The notes beneath the pieces were generated by a model that was not told the origin of the DNA, did not search any database, and saw only the letters and a program-made list of their open reading frames with translations. Made by a program: the position numbers and the translations under genes. Source: Marinobacter orientalis (GTDB taxonomy: Bacteria > Pseudomonadota > Gammaproteobacteria > Pseudomonadales > Oleiphilaceae). Taken from it: a stretch of DNA of 64,000 nt. Positions within the stretch are counted from its first letter, which is position 1. Every line of letters starts with the position of its first letter. Below are positions 1-5,863 of the stretch, piece after piece. Where the stretch lies: the NCBI RefSeq assembly GCF_004792665.1, contig NZ_SRZX01000011.1:1-64000 (forward strand), read 5' to 3'.

Positions 1-595
1 CGTACCAGGCCAGTTCCTCTTCCAGCTTCATGAAATGCTGGTACTGGCGGCTCAGCAATTGTCGAGCCCGCTCGGTCAATGCATTGTCGGCGTCCGCCAG
101 GGCCAGCGGCAGCTCCCGGCGCAAGGCTGCGATTCCCTTGGGGATGATCACGCCATACTCGGCCAACAGGCCCCGCAACTGGTTGCTTATCCGGGTTCGG
201 TCTTTGCTCACTCCCTGGCGCAGCTTGTGCAGCATCTGCTCATCCTGCTGCTCCGCACTCTTGATGGGCACCGGGCGGATCCGTCCATGCTCGCAGGCCT
301 CAGCAATGGCCTGGGCGTCGTTGTAGTCGTTCTTCTGACCTCGCAGATACCCCTTGACGTGTTGTGGCGGCAAAAGCTCAACCTCATGCCCCAATGCCTG
401 TATCTGGCGGGCCCAGTAGTGGGAGCTGCCACATGCCTCCAGGGCGACCGTGCAGGGCTCCTGCCGCACCAATTGCTCAAGCAATTGACTGCGGCGCACT
501 TTGCGCTTCCAGCCGCACTGGCCTTTCGGCCCCAGCCCGTAAAGGACAAAGGTGTTCTTTGCGAGATCAATGCCAATCGTTGTAAGCTTAGTCAT
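1..595 (-). CDS. IS110-family transposase, N-terminal part (runs off the window)
   Basis: I translated this from an ATG at 593-595 on the minus strand; it stays open to the window edge, giving about 198 residues. It has the RuvC-like DEDD catalytic domain of IS110/IS1111 transposases: D10 in GIDLAKNTF, E53 in ALEACGSSHYW, and D90/D93 in KNDYNDAQAI. The N-terminal half of the linker region (NQLRGLLAEYG) is also typical. A strong ribosome binding site (GGGAGGAG) precedes the ATG. The C-terminal Tnp_20 domain with the catalytic serine lies outside the window, so I cannot tell whether the element is intact. IS110 enzymes are guided by a bridge RNA encoded in the non-coding end of the element. The adjacent sequence at 596-677 is a candidate. 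Confidence 0.9.
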   Translation of the reverse strand, partial: MTKLTTIGIDLAKNTFVLYGLGPKGQCGWKRKVRRSQLLEQLVRQEPCTVALEACGSSHYWARQIQALGHEVELLPPQHVKGYLRGQKNDYNDAQAIAEACEHGRIRPVPIKSAEQQDEQMLHKLRQGVSKDRTRISNQLRGLLAEYGVIIPKGIAALRRELPLALADADNALTERARQLLSRQYQHFMKLEEELAWY

Positions 596-677
596 GGTCT
601 CCTCCCACTCATGTCTGATAGGAAATCTCCTTCCCTATCCTGGCGCATTGCGACGCCGATTAGGAGGGGAGGAGACC
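596..677 (-). ncRNA. Structured leader of the IS110 element, candidate bridge RNA region
   Basis: A perfect 11 bp inverted repeat (596-606 with 667-677) encloses two smaller hairpins: GATAGG/CCTATC at 617-639, and GGCG/CGCC at 642-657. The outer stem includes the ribosome binding site of the transposase, so folding could also control translation. Bridge RNAs of IS110 elements are encoded in the non-coding end next to the transposase gene. Position and fold fit, but the recognition loops were not matched to target or donor sequence, and the true element end is unknown. Confidence 0.4.
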
Positions 678-685
678 ATCTCATC

Positions 686-836
686 GACCTACTTGTATTT
701 GTACAAGCGGGCCTGCAAATAAAGAAAGTAGGTTGGATTAAGCAAAGCGCAATCCAACAATGGCCGCGGGCTGCGAATGGCCCGATATCTGTCGGATTAC
801 GACTTCGTCTAATCCGACCTACTTATATTTGTAAAA
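686..836. repeat. Imperfect 21 bp direct repeat flanking a REPIN
   Basis: Positions 686-706 and 816-836 are the same sequence at 19 of 21 positions (GACCTACTTrTATTTGTAmAA). The copy at 816 is the right end of a REP plus its flank. The copy at 686 begins with the same REP end (GACCTAC), but what precedes it is IS110-linked sequence, not the rest of a REP. This looks like a REP interrupted by the insertion element. Confidence 0.6.
728..822. repeat. REPIN: two inverted GTAG-type REP palindromes
   Basis: The left REP is GTAG at 728-731 followed by GTTGGATTA...AATCCAAC (732-758). The right REP is GTCGGATTA...TAATCCGAC (791-818) ending in CTAC (819-822). Each half is a palindrome, and the two halves face each other. 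The GTAG head is the hallmark of REPs mobilised by RAYT (TnpA-REP) enzymes. No RAYT gene lies in this window. The same family recurs at 4811-4897. Confidence 0.75.
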
Positions 837-914
837 TCCGGCCAGCGCCCACTCGTACCAATCATGAAATGCATACTCCCCATGGGGAGAGCCAAACCAG
901 AACCCGGAGAACGT

Positions 915-1898
915 TTGAAAACCAACGACTCAAGACAATTCGACCTGCATCCGGTAGACCAGCACCGGCTGACGACGCTGTGCGGCCAGTTCGATGAGCA
1001 CCTGAAACACATCGAACGGCGCATGAACGTCAGGATTGGCCGCCGCGGCCATCATTTCCGGGTGGAGGGCGAAACCGAGCATGTGGCTGCGGCCACCGAG
1101 GTTATCCGTCATCTGTACCGGGAAACCGAGGCCAATGACGACATTTCGCCGGACATGGTTCACCTGTTCATCCGCGAGACCGGCTTCGAGCGGCTGCCGG
1201 ATGAAGTGCCTTACAGCGGCGAAGTCACGGTTATCAAAACTCCCAAACTGCAGGCCAGGCCCCGGGGGGAGAACCAGCAGAAGTACGTGCACAACATCCG
1301 CACCCACGATGTGAATTTTGGTATCGGTCCGGCCGGCACCGGCAAGACCTGGCTGGCGGTGGCCTGCGCGGTTGAGGCACTGAAGGACGAACAGGTGAAG
1401 CGCATCCTGCTGGTCCGGCCCGCGGTGGAAGCCGGCGAAAAGCTCGGCTTTCTGCCTGGCGATCTGGCCCAGAAGGTGGATCCCTACCTTCGCCCCCTTT
1501 ATGACGCGCTCTACGAAATGCTGGGCTTTGAGCATGTCACCAGGCTGATCGAAAAGAGCGTGATCGAGATTGCGCCACTGGCGTTCATGCGCGGCCGCAC
1601 GCTCAACAATTCGTTTATCATTCTGGATGAAAGCCAGAACACCACCCGTGAACAGATGAAAATGTTCCTGACGCGGATCGGCTTTGGGTCCACGGCGGTG
1701 ATTACCGGTGATACCACACAGGTAGATCTGCCACGTGGCCAGAACTCCGGCCTGATTCACGCTGCCGGAATTTTGAGCAAGGTATCCGGTATCGGTTTCA
1801 CACGATTCGAGTCACGGGACGTGGTACGTCATCCGCTGGTTCAGCGCATTGTAGAGGCCTACGATTCCCTGGATGACGGGAGTGCCACAGGCACATGA
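915..1898 (+). CDS. ybeZ: PhoH-like ATPase YbeZ
   Basis: A P-loop NTPase of the PhoH family, thought to work with YbeY in ribosome/RNA quality control. The Walker A motif GPAGTGKT is near residue 138 and the Walker B-like IILDESQNTT near 236. The N-terminal part (ERRMNVRIGRRGHHF) is the usual KH-like region before the ATPase. I prefer a TTG start at 915 because GGAG lies 5 bases upstream and family members start close to this point. ATGs at 864 and 882 lack a ribosome binding site but cannot be excluded. The stop overlaps the ybeY start (ATGA), as expected for the ybeZ-ybeY-corC-lnt operon. miaB, the usual upstream gene, is not here; REP/IS110 sequence precedes instead. Confidence 0.95.
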   Translation: MKTNDSRQFDLHPVDQHRLTTLCGQFDEHLKHIERRMNVRIGRRGHHFRVEGETEHVAAATEVIRHLYRETEANDDISPDMVHLFIRETGFERLPDEVPYSGEVTVIKTPKLQARPRGENQQKYVHNIRTHDVNFGIGPAGTGKTWLAVACAVEALKDEQVKRILLVRPAVEAGEKLGFLPGDLAQKVDPYLRPLYDALYEMLGFEHVTRLIEKSVIEIAPLAFMRGRTLNNSFIILDESQNTTREQMKMFLTRIGFGSTAVITGDTTQVDLPRGQNSGLIHAAGILSKVSGIGFTRFESRDVVRHPLVQRIVEAYDSLDDGSATGT

Positions 1899-2368
1899 GT
1901 GAACTGACAGTGGATTTGCAGCGAGCCTTTGACCTGCCGGGCGTGCCGGAAGATGCCGATTTTGAGCACTGGGCCCAGGCAGCGTGGCTGGGCGAGGATC
2001 CGTCAGAGGTAACGATCCGTATTGTTGCCAGCGACGAAAGTGCGGAACTGAATAGCCAGTATCGCGGGAAATCGGGACCAACCAATGTGCTGTCCTTCCC
2101 ATTTGAGGCGCCAGCCGGTATAACGGTTCCATTGGCCGGTGATCTGGTTATCTGCGCCCCCGTTGTCGAGAAAGAGGCAGCGGAGCAGCAGAAAACACTG
2201 ACGGAACACTGGGCCCATATGGTGGTGCACGGTATGTTGCACCTTCAGGGCTACGATCATATTGACGATGGCGATGCCGAGGTCATGGAAGCCCTCGAGA
2301 TACGGTTGCTCGGGCAACTCGGGTTCAACAATCCTTACGAGACAGAGGAAACGGAAAAAGACTCATGA
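1895..2368 (+). CDS. ybeY: Endoribonuclease YbeY (rRNA maturation)
   Basis: A 157-residue single-domain metal-dependent RNase involved in 16S rRNA 3' end maturation and late 70S ribosome quality control. The zinc-binding signature HGMLHLQGYDH is at about residues 112-122. The upstream region with NVLSFPFE is also characteristic. It starts in a 4-base ATGA overlap with ybeZ and ends in another with corC, so translation is probably coupled. Length is typical of the family. Confidence 0.97.
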   Translation: MSELTVDLQRAFDLPGVPEDADFEHWAQAAWLGEDPSEVTIRIVASDESAELNSQYRGKSGPTNVLSFPFEAPAGITVPLAGDLVICAPVVEKEAAEQQKTLTEHWAHMVVHGMLHLQGYDHIDDGDAEVMEALEIRLLGQLGFNNPYETEETEKDS

Positions 2369-3216
2369 ACGACGATCAGTCGAGTCGCAGTCAGGGCAGC
2401 AGCAAGTCCTGGCTGGAGCGTATATCACAGGCCTTCTCCAGCGGGCCTGAGTCCGTAGAGGACGTGCTGGAAATCCTGCGGGACGCCGAGTCCCAGGACA
2501 TCATCGATACCGATGCCATGAGCATCATCGAAGGTGCCATGCAGGTGATCGATATGCGGGTGGATGAAATCATGATCCCCCGTTCCCAGATGGTCACCGT
2601 CAAGGCATCTCAGGAACCGAAAGAGTTCCTGGGCGAAATCATTTCATCCGCCCACAGCCGCTTTCCTGTCATTGGCGACAGCCAGGACGACGTGATCGGC
2701 GTACTGCTTGCCAAGGACCTGCTCCCGCTGGCCCTGAATAACGACCTCAACTGGAACCGCATTCGCGAAATCCTGCGCCCACCGACCTTCGTGCCGGAAA
2801 GCAAGCGTCTGAACCAGTTGCTGAAGGAATTCAAGGAAACCCGCAATCACATGGCCATAGTGGTCGATGAGTACGGCGGCACCGCCGGTCTGATCACCAT
2901 CGAAGATGTGCTGGAACAGATTGTCGGGGAGATTGAAGACGAACACGACTTCGACGAAGAAACCCACATCAAGGCCCGTGGAGACGGCACATATGCCGTC
3001 AAGGCGGTCACGCCGGTGGAGGACTTCAACGAATGCTTCAAGACCGAGCTGGACGAGGAAGAGTTCGATACCATCGGTGGCGTTGTATTGAAGGAATTCG
3101 GTCACCTGCCCAGACGGGGCGAGTCGGTTGAGTTTGGCGGGCTGCAGTTCACCATTGCCAATGCCGATAACCGTGTCATCCGTCTGCTCCAGGTAAAGCG
3201 TGTTGATGACCAGTAG
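2365..3216 (+). CDS. corC: CorC/HlyC-type CBS-pair protein
   Basis: A 283-residue cytosolic protein with two CBS domains (about residues 65-190; RVDEIMIPRSQM at the start of the first) and a C-terminal CorC_HlyC transporter-associated domain (about 200-280). The family is linked to magnesium/cobalt efflux, and the gene is also called ybeX. It has no membrane segments, so it is the short form and not the CNNM-like form. It overlaps ybeY by 4 bases, and its 3' end overlaps the start of lnt. Confidence 0.93.
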   Translation: MNDDQSSRSQGSSKSWLERISQAFSSGPESVEDVLEILRDAESQDIIDTDAMSIIEGAMQVIDMRVDEIMIPRSQMVTVKASQEPKEFLGEIISSAHSRFPVIGDSQDDVIGVLLAKDLLPLALNNDLNWNRIREILRPPTFVPESKRLNQLLKEFKETRNHMAIVVDEYGGTAGLITIEDVLEQIVGEIEDEHDFDEETHIKARGDGTYAVKAVTPVEDFNECFKTELDEEEFDTIGGVVLKEFGHLPRRGESVEFGGLQFTIANADNRVIRLLQVKRVDDQ

Positions 3217-4756
3217 CGCAACGCCTCAAACCACCATGCTGACATCGCCCCTCTCTGAACACTCCTGGCTTCGAGCCGTCGCTCTGCTGATCGCCGGAGC
3301 CATGCAGACCCTGACATTTTCGCCGTTTAACTGGTGGTGGCTGGGGCCGGTATCGGTTGCGCTGATACTGCTCTGCTGTTTGCCACTGGCCCCGAAAAAA
3401 CTGTTTCGGGCCGGCTGGCTCGTGGGCCTGGGATTGTTCGGTACCGGTGCGAGCTGGGTTTACGTCAGCATCAGTGAGCATGGCAACACATCGGTGCCAC
3501 TGGCCATTATTCTCACGTCCGTTTTTGTGGCGGGACTCGCGCTTGTTCATGGCCTGGCGTTCTGGGCGTGGGGCAAGCTGGCCAAAGACAGCACCGTCAG
3601 ACGGCTGATCCTGTTTCCGGCGGTGTGGATCCTCGCGGACTGGATCCGGGGCTGGCTGCTGACCGGCTTTCCCTGGCTCTATCTGGGCACTGCACACGTT
3701 GACGGCCCCCTGGGCGGGTTTGCGCCACTGGTCGGCGTTCACGGCGTCACCTTCTGGATCACGGTGTCCGGCGCAGCAATAATCGCCTTTTGGTGGCTGG
3801 CCAGATGCACCCGCTACGCCAGCGCCGCCGTCGTGGCCGTTGTGGCACTGCTTCCCTGGGTCACCGGACCGGCCGTCTCGAACACGGAGTGGACCGTGCT
3901 CGACGAAGAGCCAACCACCTTTGCATCGATGCAGGGCAATATCCCCCAACAGATCAAATGGGACCCCGATTTTCTTCGGGACCAGATCGTGGCCTACCTG
4001 GAGCTGACGGAAGATCACTGGAACACCGACCTGATCCTGTGGCCGGAAACCGCCATTCCCATTCCCCAGGATCAGGCCGGAAAAATCATCGACCACATCG
4101 CTGAGGAGCTGGGGCAAAACAGTACTCTGATTACCGGCATCCCCTGGTATGGCTTCAGCGAGCGTATAGAGGATTTCACCTTCCACAACAGCATCATGGC
4201 CATCGGCAATGGCAGTGGTATCTACCACAAACAGAAGCTGGTGCCTTTCGGTGAATACGTGCCCCTGCAGCAGTGGCTCCGCGGTCTGATCGGCTTTTTC
4301 GACCTGCCCATGTCCAGCTTCAGCCAGGGCCCGCCCGACCAGTCGCCACTCGATGCCAATGGCACCAATATCATGCCCTTCATCTGCTACGAAGTGGCCT
4401 ACCCTGACTTTGTTGCCCGCAATGCCCGCAACAGCGGCCTGCTACTGACTATCAGTAACGATGGCTGGTTCGGCGACTCCATCGGACCGTTGCAGCACCT
4501 GCAGATTGCCCGCATGCGGGCCCTGGAAACCGGGCGTTACATGCTGCGCGGCACCAACAATGGCGTCACCGCCATCATCGACCACAAGGGCCAGATCACC
4601 GAAACCATCCCCCAGTTCGAACGTGCGGTGCTTACCGGCGAAGCCTATGCCGCCGAAGGCGACACCCCCTACATGCAGTCCGGCTCCTGGCCGGTGCTGA
4701 CGCTCGCTGCGATTCTTATTGTGTTTGTACGGGTGCGGGTGATTCCCAAGAACTGA
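3206..4756 (+). CDS. lnt: Apolipoprotein N-acyltransferase Lnt
   Basis: Inner-membrane enzyme that adds the third acyl chain to lipoproteins. About six N-terminal hydrophobic segments are followed by a nitrilase domain with the Glu-Lys-Cys triad: E in LWPETAIPI (about 280), K in HKQKLVPFGEY (about 343) and C in PFICYEVAYP (about 393). The ATG at 3206 lies inside the corC 3' end. A GTG at 3200 in the same frame is an alternative. About 516 residues is normal. Last gene of the ybeZ operon; a REPIN follows in the convergent gap. Confidence 0.96.
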   Translation: MTSSATPQTTMLTSPLSEHSWLRAVALLIAGAMQTLTFSPFNWWWLGPVSVALILLCCLPLAPKKLFRAGWLVGLGLFGTGASWVYVSISEHGNTSVPLAIILTSVFVAGLALVHGLAFWAWGKLAKDSTVRRLILFPAVWILADWIRGWLLTGFPWLYLGTAHVDGPLGGFAPLVGVHGVTFWITVSGAAIIAFWWLARCTRYASAAVVAVVALLPWVTGPAVSNTEWTVLDEEPTTFASMQGNIPQQIKWDPDFLRDQIVAYLELTEDHWNTDLILWPETAIPIPQDQAGKIIDHIAEELGQNSTLITGIPWYGFSERIEDFTFHNSIMAIGNGSGIYHKQKLVPFGEYVPLQQWLRGLIGFFDLPMSSFSQGPPDQSPLDANGTNIMPFICYEVAYPDFVARNARNSGLLLTISNDGWFGDSIGPLQHLQIARMRALETGRYMLRGTNNGVTAIIDHKGQITETIPQFERAVLTGEAYAAEGDTPYMQSGSWPVLTLAAILIVFVRVRVIPKN

Positions 4757-4810
4757 TTCCGGTTGTCGTCGGGGGTAGCCTGCATGGTGAGTGCCCGGCC
4801 ACGGGAGCAG

Positions 4811-4897
4811 GTAGGTCGGATTAGCCAAAGGCGTAATCCGACACCGGATCTGATATTGACACCATTTGTCGGATTACGCTTCGCTAATCCGACCTGC
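4811..4897. repeat. REPIN between convergent genes lnt and the DUF1451 gene
   Basis: The left REP is GTAG (4811-4814) plus GTCGGATTA (4815-4823) pairing with TAATCCGAC (4834-4842). The right REP is GTCGGATTA (4868-4876) pairing with TAATCCGAC (4885-4893), followed by CTGC where CTAC is expected. A CTAC does occur six bases later, at the stop codon of the minus-strand gene. It belongs to the same family as 728-822. Its place between two gene ends means it could also act as a bidirectional transcription stop or mRNA-protecting hairpin. Confidence 0.75.
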
Positions 4898-4899
4898 GC

Positions 4900-5448
4900 C
4901 TACGCCGACTTACGGGGCCAGCGGCTGGTTACGCGCTCGTAGTAGTGGGAGCCGCAGGCTTCGCAGGGTTCCAGGTGGCTGGTTGCCGTCAGGCAGCGCA
5001 TGTGGCCGCAGTTGAGGCATTTGAACATGCCGGCCGTTGCCACTTCGCCGCTGATGTACTGACTGGGTGCGTGCTTCTCGAGTTTCTGGTTCAGTTCAAG
5101 TGTGTCTACTTTGGTCTTGTCCGCTACCGAAAACAGCATATCTGCCAACTGGTGCTCCAGCAGCGAGATATCCAGTTGCAACCATTCCTTCAGACCTTCG
5201 CCGGTTTCCTCCACGAAATGCAGCAGGTGTTCCAGATCCCGTTTCAGGTACGCACCCAGCAGGTCTGCCTCTTCACGGGTCATCTCTTTCAGTTCGTACT
5301 CATATTCCACCGCCCGTTCGATTTCCTCTTCCAGGGTATCGCGGGTGGTTTCCTCCATCTCACTGAGCCGGGACTGGACCCGTTCCAGCATGCGGTCGTA
5401 GGCCTCAAGGGCCTTGCCTGAGAGATGATTGCGTTCTGGTTCGGTCAT
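4900..5448 (-). CDS. DUF1451 zinc-ribbon protein
   Basis: A 182-residue soluble protein. An acidic, glutamate-rich helical N-terminal two-thirds (about residues 1-130, probably coiled coil) is followed by a C-terminal zinc ribbon with two CxxC pairs, CLNCGHMRC and CEAC. This matches the zinc ribbon-containing DUF1451 family, whose function is unknown. The start at 5448 has a clear AAAGGAG 7 bases upstream; a longer reading to 5580 would enter the palindromic repeat at 5481-5588. It is convergent with lnt and divergent from leuS. Confidence 0.85.
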   Translation of the reverse strand: MTEPERNHLSGKALEAYDRMLERVQSRLSEMEETTRDTLEEEIERAVEYEYELKEMTREEADLLGAYLKRDLEHLLHFVEETGEGLKEWLQLDISLLEHQLADMLFSVADKTKVDTLELNQKLEKHAPSQYISGEVATAGMFKCLNCGHMRCLTATSHLEPCEACGSHYYERVTSRWPRKSA

Positions 5449-5480
5449 GACAGCTCCTTTTACCGAGTTAAAGGTGCAGC

Positions 5481-5588
5481 GCCGGGGTGTGCGTGGCGTT
5501 TGCAGGACACGCTGTGAATACGTCCCTGTAAGCTTGACTGCAGCATCCCTGCTGCAGACAGTCCCACAAACGCCACCCACACCCCGGC
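5481..5588 (-). repeat. Structured palindromic repeat, copy A (minus orientation)
   Basis: A 22 bp outer stem with one mismatch (5481-5502 with 5567-5588), continued after a 2-base internal loop by GGAC/GTCC (5505-5508 with 5561-5564). Read on the minus strand, the interior has an 8 bp hairpin (CTGCAGCA, loop GGGA, TGCTGCAG), then TCAAG, then a small hairpin with TACAGGGACGTA, then ACAGCGT. Copies B (5635-5742) and C (39344-39453) share the core but have unrelated stem sequences. Confidence 0.8.
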
Positions 5589-5634
5589 ACCAAACATTGG
5601 CAGTGGCCCTGAAAATCTGACTCCCAAGGGCCGG

Positions 5635-5742
5635 GGGCAGAGCGGGTATGGCTGCCCAGGGATGTCAAAAACATGGATGTTTTTGTCAAGCGTACAGGGA
5701 CGTATTTACAGCGTGCCCTGGGCAGCCATACCCGCTTTGCCC
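5635..5742 (+). repeat. Structured palindromic repeat, copy B (plus orientation)
   Basis: A 27 bp outer stem with one mismatch (5635-5661 with 5716-5742). Inside are an 8 bp hairpin at 5666-5685 with loop TGGA (5674-5677), the conserved TCAAG at 5686-5690, and a short hairpin around ACAGGGACGT (5694-5703). It is in inverted orientation to copy A, 46 bp away, in the divergent gap upstream of leuS. Confidence 0.8.
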
Positions 5743-5863
5743 TTCACCATAACAACAAGCATGGCACAGTATCAGAAAATTGGCAGACTACCTGTTAAGC
5801 CTTGTGTGCGTTAGAATGTCCGGCCGCTTCGCACATCTTTTTTGATACAGGGTAACTTTGGTA

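Noticed and set aside
35..997. A 320-codon plus-strand open frame at the window start
   Set aside because: It is antisense to the IS110 transposase and runs through the REPIN; no protein features.
3176..4228. A 350-codon minus-strand open frame
   Set aside because: Antisense to lnt and the corC 3' end; lnt has its catalytic triad in the plus frame.
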